Assembly: GCA_029959195.1 (NCBI GenBank)
Contig: CP114125.1
Location: 806,001 to 870,000 of the forward strand
Direction: 5' to 3'
DNA from: Dictyophora rubrovolvata
Taxonomy: Eukaryota; Basidiomycota; Agaricomycetes; Phallales; Phallaceae
DNA: 64,000 nt
This document shows positions 10,779 to 23,266 of the stretch, one piece after another. The notes below the pieces were generated by a model that worked only from the letters and a program-made list of their open reading frames with translations, had not been told where the DNA came from and did not search any database. The position numbers and the translations under genes were made by a program. Position 1 is the first letter of the stretch. Each line of letters begins with the position of its first letter.

Positions 10779-13167
10779 ATGAGTGTTCCAAATGGAACTG
10801 CGGTTGCAGAAAATGAACGGGAAACGCTGATAGGTATTAGTTTCGGGAACACTTTCTCTTCCATTGCTGTCATTACAAAAGTCGGTCTACTTTTTTTTTT
10901 TTTGGCGCGGTGTCTTTTTTGACTGAACTTCTACTTCATTTTCTTTTCAGGAAGGAAAGGCAGAGTGTATAGCTAATGAAGAAGGGGAACGCCAGATTGC
11001 ATCATGTATAGCTTTCCATGGTGAAGAGATGGTAAGTATTTGCGCCAACCGTATTCGACATAAATAACTGACTTTTGTGCCAGTACATTGGGAATCAAGC
11101 TACACACCACCTCATTAAAAACTCTCAAAATACTATTACAAGTTTCCGTAATCTAATTGGCAAAAAGTACGTTCTTCGTTCCTCGGTAAACAGAAAATAT
11201 GTTCGAAAGCTGACCCGCCGCGTTTCTTCAACAGATTCTCAGAAATATCTTCTGAATCTCAAAGCTCCTTGACACCCTCCGCACCAATCATCCAACACCC
11301 AACACTTAGCGACACACCATGCTACGCAGTGCAGGTACTCGTACCTTCGCCCTCTCCTCTACTGTCCCTTCCAACGACACCCATTCCACCGTCGTCAAAA
11401 CCCTCATCAAAACCAGCGACAGCAGCGCAAACGCCGCTAGACACACCAACCCCTCGTTCCGAACCAACTCAACAAACGAGATATATAACGCCTTCCGAAG
11501 CATGCACCATCTTTCTGCGTTCCCTTCACCAGTCTGCAACAGATTTCTTAGGACGTACACCTCGCGGTGTTGTTATATCCGTACCGAAATCTTTCGATGA
11601 AATTCAACGCACTGCATTGCTTAGTGCAGCCAGTGAAGCTGGGCTGAATGTCCTACAGTTGCTCGAAGAAACAATCGCTGCCACAGCCGTTCTTCTTGAC
11701 CCCCAAACTGCACAAGCTTCACGATCAAGCGTAGATAAGACGACGCTTCTTGTCGACTGGGGTTCGAGTGATCTTACCGTCACACTGTTAAGCATTAGAT
11801 CTGGGCTAGCTTCAATCGTGAGCTCACGAACTGCCCCAGAACTTGGGAGCGCTCGCTCAGGAAGCATCGACGAAATTTTCATCAAGTATTTTGCCAAAGA
11901 ATTCAGCAAAAAGACGAGTGAATCGTTCTCTGTTTGTCCACCAACTTCGGCCTCGGTTCGCGGACAGACTAAATTGGCACTGGCACTTCCCGGTTTGAAA
12001 CGTTCCCTGACGGCTGCTATTCTAGGTAGTGGCACTGGGGCAGCGTCTGACACAACCAAGTCAGCGCAATTATCTGTCGAGTCTCTTCACGCAGGCCTAG
12101 ATTTCAGCGCCCCACTCAATCGCATACGTGCCGGATCGCTTCTGGGACCTGTTTGGAGTCGTTTCGCCGCGGTCGTGAAGGACGTGTTATCGGATGTTTC
12201 TGATGCTAATGCCGGATTATGGGTTGACACACTCGCATTTGTAGGTGGGACGGGTGCCTTAGCCAGCGCGGCGGGCGCATCAAACACTCTCCTTGCTTCC
12301 GGTTTATTCGGCACACGCCAGACAGACGATGAAGAGGTGCGCACCGAAGATTTCGCAGGTTCCCCGGAGGAGGTTCTTGCACGCGGATGTGCCATTCACG
12401 CGCACGGCGTGTTGAGTTTGGACGACCAGCTTAAAGAGGTTGTGCTCCAACAGTTGTTTGTCACTGGCGAGGGTGAGGGCGTTCCAAAAGAAGTTTCGAA
12501 TGTCAAAGTTACGAGTCATGGTATTGGTGCTGTCATCCCCACTGCTGAGGGAGAAAATAAACAAGAAAACGGCAGTGCCGACTCCGAAACGTTATTATCT
12601 AACCTAGGCGGCCATTTTATCTCCATCATTCCGCCAAACACACCACTCCCCACAAAAAGAATCGTGCAATTCCAACTTCAGCTTCCGTCATCCTCATCTC
12701 CAGATGCCAATGATGATGCGCCGTCCACTGCTTCGACGCTTTCTCTTCCTCTCGAATTCTATACGTACTCCCCTAGTGCACGAGTTCAAATCATTCCCCC
12801 CGTAGTCTATAGCGACGCCGAAGAAGACGAAGACGAAGACGAAGACGAACCAGAAGAGCCTGAAGAAGAACGACACCGCGCCATCGCTAAAAACGCTTAT
12901 CTGGGCCATTTACAACTCGAGCTCAGTCAAACAACAACTACAGTCTCATCATCATCGTCATCATCCGGTGGTGGCACGTCGGCGAAAAAATCAAAAGCCG
13001 GAAAAAAGAAGTCCGAATCTGCGGCGTTCAATGTTAAGACGATTGAGATTCGGCTTCAGATATTTGAAGATGAAAAAGTTGAGATTGAGGCTAGAGAGAC
13101 TAAAGCGGAGGCTGAGGAAGGTGGAGAAGGATGGGTTAAGTTGTCGTTGAATGCCACATCTGCTTGA
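10779..13167 (+). CDS. SSZ1: Ssz1-type atypical Hsp70 of the ribosome-associated complex
   Basis: The N-terminus has the ATPase-like ETLIGISFGNTFSSIAV, then YIGNQATHHLIKNS, GVVISVPKSFDEIQRTALL and NVLQLLEETIAATAVLL, as in fungal Ssz1. With zuotin, Ssz1 forms RAC, which stimulates Ssb at the ribosomal exit tunnel. Introns: 10881-10950, 11032-11083 and 11167-11234. The last exon is one long frame. The protein is long for the family (roughly 700 residues against about 540 in yeast). It has a Ser/Pro/Thr-rich insert after YAVQVLVPSPSP, an acidic Glu/Asp run (about 12819-12870) and a Ser-rich then Lys-rich stretch in the C-terminal domain. The start ATG is the first in frame and closely follows the shared promoter. 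Confidence 0.88.
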
Positions 13168-13366
13168 TCTTGCTGCGATGCGATGCGATTTCTTTCTCTG
13201 TTTTTTCTTTTCTTTACCCATGGAGGAAGATAGAGACATCTAGAGCTATCCATAATCAGAGCCGATTGCATGCTTGCATATTAACTATGTGCTTAGTATC
13301 CGTATCCGTATTTGTGACTATATTCAATTCCATAATTTCACTTCACTTCAAAAACACCCGGGGTGT

Positions 13367-13519
13367 TACACTCGTCGCTCTTGGAATCCATCGCCGTAGT
13401 ATGCAAACCGTCTTCCATTCCCCATACATCAGACATCGCGGGGAAAAAATCCTTAAGAGTTAAAAAAAATGTTTCTCACTAGCGCAGTCCGAAACAAAAA
13501 CTGAACTGCGGTGAGAGAC
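13367..13519 (+). pseudogene. Decayed inverted fragment of the mitochondrial uL30 gene
   Basis: The sequence matches, in opposite orientation, the middle of the uL30m gene (about 13844-14003). It still reads TLVALGIHRR and MQTVFH before losing frame. Similarity continues through CTTAAGAGTTAAA and GCAGTCCGAAA to GAGAGAC, with a gap of about 16 nt. It lies in the 3' flank of SSZ1 and is far too short and disrupted to be functional. With the gene it forms an imperfect inverted repeat with arms of about 150 nt. Confidence 0.8.
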
Positions 13520-13790
13520 AATTAGATTCCTTTAACGAATATATATGTTTTGATTTGATTGTATGGGCCCTTACGCTTGATTTTATTTGATGATGAAGTT
13601 GTTTATTTGTATTTATGATAAAAATTTCTAATAACACTGCGATGCAAAGGTTTGGCAGTATCCACCTCTAGTATGTATATAAATACATCCTCATCCTCCA
13701 ACGCGACGAGCTACATACGTTAACAACAGACCTTCAAAATCGTAATGGATTAATGACAAAATTCTGGCATACTCACATTATATGTAAAGA

Positions 13791-14204
13791 TTAATGCCTT
13801 CTGGCCCCCCACGATCCAACAATTTCGAAACCAGGGTCCGGTCGTCTCTCCCACCTTTGTTCAGTTTTCGTTCGGACCGCGTTAGCAGGAACATTTTCAA
13901 CACGAATCAATTCTTTAACTCTAAGAATTTTCCCCGCGATGTCTGGTGTATGGGGATGAAAGACGGTTTGCATACGGCGATGGATTCCGAGAGCGACGAG
14001 TGTGTCTTTGTATCTTTTCGGAAGTGCTATCGCAGAGCGAAATAAGGTGATCTTGTAATGCGTTTTTTGTGTTTGATTTGCCGTTTTATTTTTAAGTAGA
14101 GTTGAATATAACCGTTGAGATGGGCTTGGCCACCATTTTGAAGACATTGAAGAGTCAAGACCAAATTGTTGTATATTACATTGTGTGACCACGTGTAACG
14201 CCAA
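13791..14204 (-). CDS. MRPL33: Mitochondrial large ribosomal subunit protein uL30m
   Basis: The single-exon frame contains YKITLFRSAIALPKRYKDTL, then VALGIHRRMQTVFHPHTPDI and AGKILRVKELIRVENVPANA. This is the bacterial L30 fold as found in fungal mitochondrial uL30 (yeast Mrpl33). An N-terminal extension rich in basic, Ser and Gln residues is consistent with a mitochondrial targeting peptide. Start may be 14204 or the internal ATG at 14147 (MSSKWWPSPSQRLYS), which looks more like a presequence. The C-terminus GSWGARRH ends at 13791. It converges with SSZ1. A decayed copy of its central part lies inverted about 400 bp away. Confidence 0.85.
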   Translation of the reverse strand: MALHVVTQCNIQQFGLDSSMSSKWWPSPSQRLYSTLLKNKTANQTQKTHYKITLFRSAIALPKRYKDTLVALGIHRRMQTVFHPHTPDIAGKILRVKELIRVENVPANAVRTKTEQRWERRPDPGFEIVGSWGARRH

Positions 14205-14689
14205 ACGTAAGGCCCATTACAATCAAATTCGTTGAAGGAAATATCCCAAAGATCAATTGGATCTTGTCGGAAGGAGAGGGAATTTCACAACGATGGATCT
14301 CGGGAACAGTTCAAAATAAACTGCAATATTCATATAATTAATTTTATATGTAATGTAGAGTGATGGACGTTAGGATAATGATACAAGAATGATTATCATA
14401 TATTAATACTAATAATTGCCAGTGGAAAAAATAAATCCAATGCATAAAAAAAGTTTGTGGTGTAATTCCGTTCGTTTATTGTGATGCCTGCCTGTATCGG
14501 TTCTTAATGCCAGTAAAATTAAACCGACACACGAGTGCAGAAGAGCGAGAGAGAAAAAAATAATTGGAGGATTGAAATGCGAAGTTTGTTGACAATGTGG
14601 AAAGAGAAAAAAAAAGGGGGAATGCAAACAAGAAAAACAAACGGATGAGATAGATAATAAATCGAAATCCAAGTCTTCGACCCTCAAGC
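14205..14689. other. Intergenic region
   Basis: About 485 bp between the uL30m 5' end and the HMG-CoA reductase 3' end. AT-rich, with no conserved coding potential. Confidence 0.55.
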
Positions 14690-17600
14690 TCAAGAAGCGG
14701 GAGGAGCTAACGAAGAGGATTCCTTATGGAGCTCTTCTCGACTTCCAGGTGGAGTCGGCAACCCACTCGCATCGGCACCAGAACCAGACAATGGTGATGA
14801 CGATGAAACCGACGCATCAATCACAACTTTCCTCTCTCTCCTCTCCAGCCCTCTCGTAGGCGACGCAGGTCTCGTAACAGCAGGCGTACCAGGCGCACTA
14901 CGATTATGCATCAAATGAGCCTTAATCAAATGTCCCGCCGCAAGCGCACTCATGAGACTCAATTCTCCAGCCATAACAGCCGCAGCCACAATTCGTGCCA
15001 GTTGTTGTGCATTCGCACCTGGCGCGGTCGGATGTGCACCTCGTACGTTTAAGAATTCGAGAACGCTTTGTTGTGGGGCGAGAACGGTTCCACCACCGAC
15101 TGTTCCGACTTCGATGGAAGGCATTGTGACGGTTATTAGCAAGTCTTGATTGTTATTTGTCCTGAGAGCATAAGAGAGAAATAAGTATTATTTCATAAAC
15201 ACAAAAAAATTAAAACAAGAAAGAAACTCACGCCTCCATCATAGTCATACAATTCGAACTCTCAACGTTCTGCGCAGGATCTTGCCCGGTAGCCAAAAAC
15301 AACGCAGTAACAATATTGGCAGCATGGGCATTAAACCCACCAACCGAACCAGCCATAGCGCTGCCCACCAAATTCTTCTTAATATTCAACTTCACCAAAC
15401 CCTCCACGGTGGTCTTCAAAACATTTCTGACAACTCTCCCGGGAACGACAGCTTCAGCAACAACACTCTTCCCGCGTCCTTCAATCCAATTGATAGCAGC
15501 AGGTTTCTTATCCGTGCAATAATTACCGGACAATGCCAGAATCTGCATTTCGGGGAACCGGACTTGAACAGCTTCCAAAGCTTTCTCCACACCCTTCGAA
15601 ATCATATTCATTCCCATCGCATCACCCGTAGTCGTCACGAATCGAATAAACATAGTCCGTCCAGACAACGTGCACTTCAAACTCGATATCCGAGCGAACC
15701 GACTCGTACTCTCAAACGCTTCGCGCACGACCTGTCCCCCACTTGCAGATTCGATCCAGGCTTTGGCTGCTGCAGCGCTGACGATACTAGGGAATTCAAC
15801 AGCAGGACCGCGAGACATGCCGTCTTTCACTACAACGGTCGTAACACCTCCACCGGCGTTCAACGCCTTGCAACCTCTCGAAGTAGAAGCGACGAGTGTA
15901 CCTTCTGCTGTAGCCATCGGAATATGATATGAACGCCCGTCGATGGTCAAAGGACCGGCGATACCAAGCGGAAGTGGAATATACCCGACAACATTTTCGC
16001 AGCATGCACCTAGAACGCGGGAATAATCGTAATCCTTCATAGGAACTAACGAATGCTCAAGCGTTTTCGTATCCGAAGCACGAGCTGCAAAAAAAAAAAA
16101 AAACTCGGTAAATAAATTCAAGAGCTCGTGAAAACAACTCACAAATAACAGCCCGACGGATTTTAACAGCTCTTTCTAAATCACCAAGAACCTTTTCAAG
16201 CGCATACGGAGCAATCTTGCCATTCTGTGTCAACAAAACGATCTCTTCATCGCTCAAATGTTTAACGGCATCAGAACCAGACCCGAAAATGGTCAAAATC
16301 TCTTCATAAGGCCTCACAGGACCGGTGGGCGAAGGGGGGACAACGGCAGTAGTATTTATGGCAGTGGAAGGATTGTTACTAGAGGCCGGAAGAACGAACC
16401 CGTACTTCTTTTCTTTATCTGGTGAAGCCGATCTTGAGAACTCGGGAGTGGGCAACGCTATCGAAGGAACGATAGTAGCAGTGCTCGTCGTCGTCGTCGT
16501 CGTCGTAATCGAAACTGGAGGAGCCTGCACCACCTGAGCTGAAACCACACGAACGGGGGCAGATTGATCTGTCTCCACAGGTACCGAAAGACTAAATCCA
16601 CCATTCGGAGGAAGACGAGGAGAAGGCGTATGAATTTTGACTTTGCCACTTGTTGTATTATTACTTTTCTTCTTCTCCTCCTCTTTTTCTTCATCTTCGT
16701 CGTTAGCCTCGACGAGAACGACCTTCCTTCCTTTCATAACCTTCTTCTCCAACACTCTCTCCCGTTCTTGTTGCCGTAACTGCACAACCTGGGCACGAGA
16801 CGTAGTAGCACTAAGCCCTTTCAAAAGATATCCGTTCAAAAACACACTCAAAGCGAGAGCGACGACGATCCATTTGGATAAAGCCGGATCGCGGAGAATC
16901 GACGTCCAGAACGTTGAAACGGGCGATTGAGGAGCACGAGATGAAATGGATGATCGGGACAGATGCTGGTTGGACTGCGATGCACCGCGAGAAGAGGCGT
17001 ATGATCCCGTGAAAACGGAACCAAAGTAATCCAACATGCCACTAATAGGTCCGACGGGATTAGAAGCGGAAGCAGACGCAGACGCAAGTCCGGCGGCGGC
17101 GGCGTGAGCTTTCAAAGAAGGGGGTATAACAACAGCAATTCCCAAAGGCGGACCAACTTTAACAACCATGTGTCCTCCTTGCCCTTGTGCCTCTTCCACA
17201 AAAAGCCCGAACGCTTGCATCACAGAATCCAACGCCTCAAAATCGACTTTGCGGGAATAAACATCCTTGCCGTATCCAGGTTCGTCGTCCATATCAGCTC
17301 GCGAAACGCCAATACCACGTGATGACGATAATGATGATGACACCAAACTCGCGGAAGCGGAAGATTTCCCAATCGCACGACCCCTGTATCGAGCGAGTGC
17401 AACATCGGGAGCGAGCGTAGACAACAAATTAAGCGAGTGGAGGGTCAAGAAGGAAACAATGAGCAGCAACTTGAGTCTTCCAGCTGGATTTTCCAATTTA
17501 GGTCTCGGTTCAGCATCAGGTTCGGAAATGGTGTGTGTGGTAGTGACGGTGGGGCCGAAAGATGTCAAATCTGCGGTCGATACATTTCTGGAAGAGCGTC

Positions 17601-18267
17601 TAAGTATTCCGAGTGGCTGCTGCTGCTGCGCCGCCGCCGCCTTCGGATGAATCTGAGTCTTCTGACTTTCTTCCGTCAATCTGGCGATGCGTCCTACCTC
17701 TACGAGAACGGTCAAGATTGCGGCATAGAACGTGCAAAGCGCCAAACAGTCGAGTGTCAAAATCAAGGCAGCGAGAGCACAAAATTCGCGCAAGCCCGTG
17801 ACTCGGCTATTAGCTCCTGCTAAAAGCACGGCGATTTCAATTGCAAAGTCACGGACAATGGATGGTGAAAAGGAATCGAGGGCGTCGAGAACAACCAGGT
17901 GGGATGGTTTGATGGGCAAAGTTTGTTGAGTATCGGAAGGAGAGGAAGAATCTGCGGAAGGCGCAGGGAGATGGAATTGGGGATGTGTGTACACTGCACG
18001 TGCGAGCTGGAGCGCTTTATCGAAGCCGATGGCTATGACGAAGAATGGAAGTGCCTCCGAAAGGCAAATAGGGTCGAGTGGAATATTAAGATAAGAAGCA
18101 ATGGGCAAACTCAATATGAATGCACCGACAGATGAGCTGAGAATTGCAGTGGGAAGCCAGAGAGTTGATCCCAGTTTGCGACCGGTAAGGAAAAGGCGAA
18201 TAAAAGTACTGTGCATGAGGATATACCCCAACAAGACTACGAGAATATCGGCGCTGTCAGCTTGCTA

Positions 18268-18298
<31 letters not shown>

Positions 18299-18989
18299 TG
18301 ATACCATCAGTAAAAGAAAATTTTTAGATGTGTTCACAAACCTGAATCAAATCCCAAAAACGAAGAACGAAGGCTCGAGCGGCATATGCAACCCATTTGC
18401 CGCTGCGCATCTCGGCTATGGACTCGGGATTAGATGGGTGGGCCGGTTCAGCCTGAAAATGGAAAGATTGTTGAATAACAGAATGTTGCAACGCGAGAGC
18501 AGCGGACCAGGCCTCGCGGGATCCGGGCAGAAAAGCCAATGTGAGTAAACGAGATTCAGGCTGATACATGCTGAAACACTCTGAATCGGTCCTGTAGCAT
18601 AAACCATTCTCGTAGGTCAATGCGTCATCGTGTGTTTGAATGTTTTTCGTGAGATACGTTATAAGAGCGGCTAGACCGTCCTGTGTCTCTGGGTCTGGGC
18701 TGGAGAAGTTGGTGCCGTGGAGGGGTTTGAGAGAAATTTGAAGCAGCTCAGCTGAGATGGCGTCTGTTTCTGGAATCGAGACCCATGAAGAGCCTGTACG
18801 ACTTGCGAAAGCGGGACGAAGGACGTGAGAAACGGTTGGAGATGAGAGAAATGCGGAATGTTTGATGGCATGGATAATGTGGAAATAAGCTAAAGTGATG
18901 AACACAAATGTCGCGACAATAGTTTCTATAGGAAATTTGGTGGAACGATAGGCCAACGGACGGACGAAGGAGCGAACGATGGCGAGCAT
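14690..18989 (-). CDS. HMGR: 3-hydroxy-3-methylglutaryl-CoA reductase
   Basis: HMGR reduces HMG-CoA to mevalonate, the committed step to ergosterol and terpenoids, and sits in the ER membrane. The N-terminal half has several hydrophobic segments, including a sterol-sensing-like stretch ([13 protein letters not shown] through [14 protein letters not shown]). A long low-complexity linker follows. The C-terminal catalytic domain shows [43 protein letters not shown] (catalytic Lys), GQDPAQN (Asp), GTVGGGTVL and the terminal HLMHNRS (catalytic His, with Ser at the place of the AMPK site in animals). Four exons: the first ends at 18342 (LIQ), the second starts at 18264. The remaining introns are near 16082-16138 (joins RRAVI to SRAS) and 15163-15232 (joins MMEA to TNNNQ). 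The gene is intact, with no in-frame stop. A Ser/Pro-rich tail follows the His motif. Confidence 0.95.
18267..18298. repeat. (ATT)n microsatellite in HMGR intron 1
   Basis: About ten uninterrupted TAT/ATT triplets lie inside the 77-nt first intron of HMGR (18265-18341), close to its acceptor. Length variation here would change the intron but not the protein. Confidence 0.85.
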
Positions 18990-21684
18990 CGTATATAATA
19001 GGTGGAGGAGAGACTAATGGGGATTAAAGGGAAGAGAGAAAGGTGTCGAACGATTTGTGCGCGTTCTTTTTATTTTTTGTTGTGTTGTGTTACGATTTTT
19101 GGGGGAAAAGTGTGTCACTCTTTGGTCTCTTGTTGTTATACCCATGGGAATCGTATGGGCGCCCATGGGCGAGGATCCTTAGAACGTTAGACGCCCACGC
19201 GGTGCAAAAGAACAACAGCCTGCGATATCTCCGCCCGACAGTGTGCCAGGCTCAAAGCCAAGCTCTAGTTAGCTCGTGATTGGCACAAGCACAGCGCCAC
19301 GAACGACACGAGCACATTGTCTCGGTCATAAACTACAATTGTGTCCGGAAGAACGGATCTGAGAACCCCCGGGTGCTTAATCTGGCCGACCTCCGTTTGA
19401 ACGTGCATCAAAGAGGATTTACGTCGGCGTTTCATACTTACTTCAAGTAAAACCCTAAACTTGAATCTCTCGGTCGATGGACCCCTTCCCCGCTTATTCA
19501 TTTCCCGCATGGACGATTTTGCGGGCGTTCTATGGCAAGATTCTCTCAGCTGCTATTTCAGCAAAGCAGGATAAAAAAAAAACACGGTGATACTATCATC
19601 ATGATAGCCGTTATCACTCACTATTGTAGCTCTCTTATCGTAAACTCACTTCAATCCTCAGTTTGCCAAAAATAAAATACAAATTACAATTGCAACATTT
19701 CACCATTATACAAATCGCCCGATTTTTACGCATCCCCAGTGTGACGTTTTTTAATTAGCGTCTTCAATTACGCCTCCGTAAATCCCAGTCCCAGTCCGAT
19801 TTCCTTCGAACTAGAGCCTATGCCGTCATTCGAGATGCGCCCAGATTATCCTATGCACGCATTAATGTGCCAGAGATGAAGCTACTCAAATAGTACTATA
19901 TGACACAGGGTTATAGGATTAGCAGGCACCCATCAAAGCCAGCTTAGTCCCGAGCAGACTTGGTCTTCTGATATGAGGTCACAACTTTGGCCATAGCCAC
20001 CATGATATCGATATCAACACCATCCACGAGTTATTTTGCTCCTTTAAAACGGTGTCCATCCTCACTTTTGACTTGCGAGGTGATAATAAATTTTGTAATA
20101 TATTCAAATCGCAAACCCAATACGTACAGAATGTCAGAGTAGACCGTTTCGCTGTCTGCTTCGATTTCAGTGGAACCGTAGCCGGTGAAACGCCTAGCAA
20201 ATAATAATACTCGAAGCGAAATGACAAAAAATCGTTTTTGCTATCCGTTTCACTCACTGCCGCTCATTTTTTTTCAACCAGGGAGAAGCATTTTAAAGCG
20301 AAATTTTATAAAATTATTTCTTTGATAAATTATGTAAATGTTTGTTCAAAGCAACTGTACAGCTGCTCTGCGAAGTTTGCATCAGTCCCTAGACGGTTCA
20401 GCTGCTTAATAGCAAAGACCCCCGACAAAATGGGTCTGTTGTCTCTTGCCGCCGCGACAGTTCAAGGTCATCGTCACGTCCAAGGTCATCGTAGGCAGAA
20501 AAACCTACGCTGTGCTTGATGACTTGTGTCCAGTTTCACTCCACAGCCCTCCCTTCTCAACCAGTTCCTTAGGCAGTTGACAATAGACCATTGGTGGTAT
20601 TACCATATTACGCTGTCGGAAGCCGAGGGAAGATTTAATAAATGAATAAAAAAACCCTTTGTGGTCGGCACATCCCCGCAGCAAAAAATATGACAGTGAT
20701 AATCGATAACGTATGACTCGGAGCCCATCAGGATAGAGCTTGATATCAAGGATGGTAATTTTCCCAATACGATCGAGCGATGCGAATTTGCATAGATTTC
20801 AAATTCTGGTTCGGTATCGCTATCATGATAGCCATGACTGGCTCCCTAAGTACCAAGAAAAGAAAATTCCAGCAATCTCCGTGACAAAACTGTTCGACAC
20901 ACAAAGAGTAACACAGCTTGTATATGTAAATCCGGTCAACATTCAATACCGAATCGAAGGGGGGTTGCATAGGGAGGGATCTTGCGTTTCGAGGATCCCG
21001 TAAGCCGTAGGGACGGCATCCGGACGAGATTGCAGTTGTATGGACGCAGGAAAAATTGTGAGAGAGACGGATGTAGGCGCGGATGGGGATAGAAGATAAA
21101 GGGCGTTCGGTAATAGTATGAGCGATATTGCATATGAAAAAACGGGGAACGGTGGAGCCTTCTTTATAATCGTCTGGACTGAACTTGAAAGGCCGGTATA
21201 CATAAATATAACCCGTTTTGTTTTTTTTTTCAAATCTGTTATCTACATGTGGGAAAACTCCGCCGGCGAGCTACGAAGAGAATAGTTTGAAGCAAGTCGC
21301 AGTAGTTTGTCTCATTGTCATTGTCTGAGAAAGATTCGGAATTTGGGGCAGATGAGACTGTCATGGCATAATATCCCCTCCTGAAGTTGGATTGAGTGTC
21401 GGTTTCCCTACTAGTCCCAAAACAAGAGGTTGACTAAAAGGGATCCGCGGAGGCTTAAACCTTTGTCTCGATACTAGTTGGTGACACTGGGAACAGGAGG
21501 CTGCTTGAAAGGGGGTGATGAATCGAGTGCATATGGTGAGATCTCACTCCAAGATGTAGCTGAAAAAACTCGAATTTGCCGTTGACCACAGTGGCAAGCG
21601 GGTGATCCGTTTTGGTTGGGAATGGCACTGTGGAGATTTGACGTAAAACTGAATTCAGATTATTGAAACGTTTAGCGGGGGAGT
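18990..21684. other. Long intergenic region, no gene recognised
   Basis: About 2.7 kb upstream of HMGR and up to the left end of the mobile element. No frame resembles a known protein. I see scattered short motifs, for example TATCATGATAG-like palindromes near 19597 and 20820, and CGCCCATGGGCG near 19160, but no convincing array or gene. It may hold HMGR regulatory sequence and old decayed repeats. Confidence 0.5.
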
Positions 21685-22095
21685 GGCACCGGGAGTTATG
21701 GGTCGATTGTTCAGATCGATATCTCAGATCCAGCCGCTTAGGTGAATGGACCCCAGTCACATCACATTATATACTTCAATAAAATATATTATACGGCATC
21801 ATTTTCTTTTCGCTAAGTTCAAAAATAAAACTGAATGAAGTAAGCTGCGTCTTCAAAATTATGGCGGGAACGGGAATCGAACGAAGAAGCTTTAAAAAAG
21901 ACATACAGCCAGCAGTATGCACTAGGCCACAGAGCACACATAGATTTGCTACAGTTGAAACGCTATGATGGTTAGTTACTGAAACAATAGAGAAAGTCTT
22001 TTACAATAAAACCACTGCGAATGCGATGCATCAATTAGTGTATTTACTACTTGTACTACTTGTATTAATCGAGCATATGAATTAAAAGCTTGAGT
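21685..22095 (-). repeat. Left inverted repeat of the element
   Basis: The reverse complement aligns along its full length with 27020-27477. Anchors include CTTTTAATTCATA, ATTGTTTCAGTA, CATAGCGTTT, GGCTTACTTCAT / AGCTTACTTCAT and GACTGGGGTCCAT, then GGCTGGATCTGAGATATCGA. It contains a tRNA-like pair of Pol III boxes (TGGCCTAGTGCA and GTTCGATTCC) on the minus strand around 21868-21930. Confidence 0.8.
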
Positions 22096-22150
22096 AAAAT
22101 TTAAGGGTATCCTAAGCTATGAAATAGTGTAAGTACGCTATAGGGAAAAC

Positions 22151-23266
22151 TCAGTCTGAGCCGTAGTTTGCGTATTCAATGCAGTCTTCTTTCAAATGAT
22201 TCTCCATAAGGTCTTCAACAACCCCAGATCCACAGTAAGGGCAAAATTCGATCTTTGTGGAGTCGTCATCATGACCTGCAGGTGCTTCTTCATAGATCTC
22301 CATCGGTTTGTGTGTTCGGGTGCTGGAATTGGCAGAACGGTGTTGCCTCTGGGAAGTATATTGACGTTTCTTTCCTTCAGATAATTTAACACCGGCGAGA
22401 ATTCCTTCAAGTGTGCCAGGTAAATCTGGGCTTGGGCTTCTTTCGACTTTTACTTTGATGCGTGGCCTTAAAGTGTATGCTAGATAGAATTAGAATAACA
22501 ATTAATTTCCATTGATTATATAAAAAAAAACTAAAGCTTACGGGTACTATATTCTCGACGAACTTCTCGTTTATTGCGACGAATTCGGCTGAGTTGGTTT
22601 CTCTCTGGAGCGGGAATGGCTAGGGCCTTTATAATTGGCTGAAGCGCTGTTGTGAAATTTAGCGGGGGAACAGGAATGATGAAAAGATCAACTTACCGCC
22701 ATTTGCTGTGTAAGGATATCCTGCGAGTTCAGTTGCCGTTTCATATGTTTTATTCAAAGGAACTGTTTTGAAGTTCAGTGAGGGATTGAAAACATATGCC
22801 AGAAAATGCTTACCATAGAAACCGCAATCATAGCACTCGAGAAACGGTCCAAGTTGGTCCTGCGTGAATGTTGCAAACTTTGGTCGTTCGGCACACAATG
22901 AACACCAGCAGCACCAGCCCAGTCTTCGTGCTCTAGCATATGTTGCAAGTGCCGTTACAGCCACTGCGTGGGAGTACCGTCCGGTGTGAAGTGGACTGAA
23001 AAAATCGAAAATTAAATAAGAACTAAGGATAAAAGGAAGACATACTACGGTGTTTCTTCAGCTTCCTTTTTGAAAGGATTGCAAGTGACGATGTTGGGCG
23101 ACTCAGCTTGTAGTTCCATGGCAGAAACATAAAGTGTGCGAAGAGCGGGGTCAAGAAAGGAAAGAGGCAGCCTCAAGGCACGCTGGGAGGCTCTCCAACG
23201 TCTTGTGGTGTTTCGATTAGAAAAAAAGGAATGCGCAGAGTGAGAGTGGGCGATTGCATATTGCAT
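22151..23266 (-). CDS. Uncharacterised Cys-rich, zinc-finger-like protein of the element
   Basis: I do not recognise a family. Introns after EAEETP (joins to PLHTGRYSHAVAV), after CGFY (51 nt, frame-neutral), after TANG (joins to ALQPIIKAL) and after REYST (joins to PYTLRPRIK) give an intact frame ending YANYGSD at 22151. Visible features: a basic Arg-rich N-terminus, a Cys cluster CCWCSLC followed about 20 residues later by CYDC (four or more potential zinc ligands), a basic segment RIRRNKREVRREY and a C-terminal FCPYCGSG...HLKEDC (C2HC-type finger). Start may be 23266 or an upstream ATG at 23398. Its position inside the inverted repeats, divergent from the transposase across a 553-bp shared promoter, suggests a transposon accessory protein, perhaps DNA-binding. 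That role is inference. Confidence 0.6.

Noticed and set aside
16325-17823. Several long open frames opposite the HMGR linker
   Set aside because: They are complements of the low-complexity Ser/Thr/Val-rich coding region of HMGR and resemble nothing.
19558-20830. TATCATGATAG-like motifs as a repeat family
   Set aside because: Only two short matches with different surroundings, so likely chance.
21455-21760. Open frame of about 100 codons crossing the left end of the element, with a similar frame at the right end
   Set aside because: The shared part comes only from the conserved repeat end, and the two frames diverge at once outside it. Coding function is unlikely.
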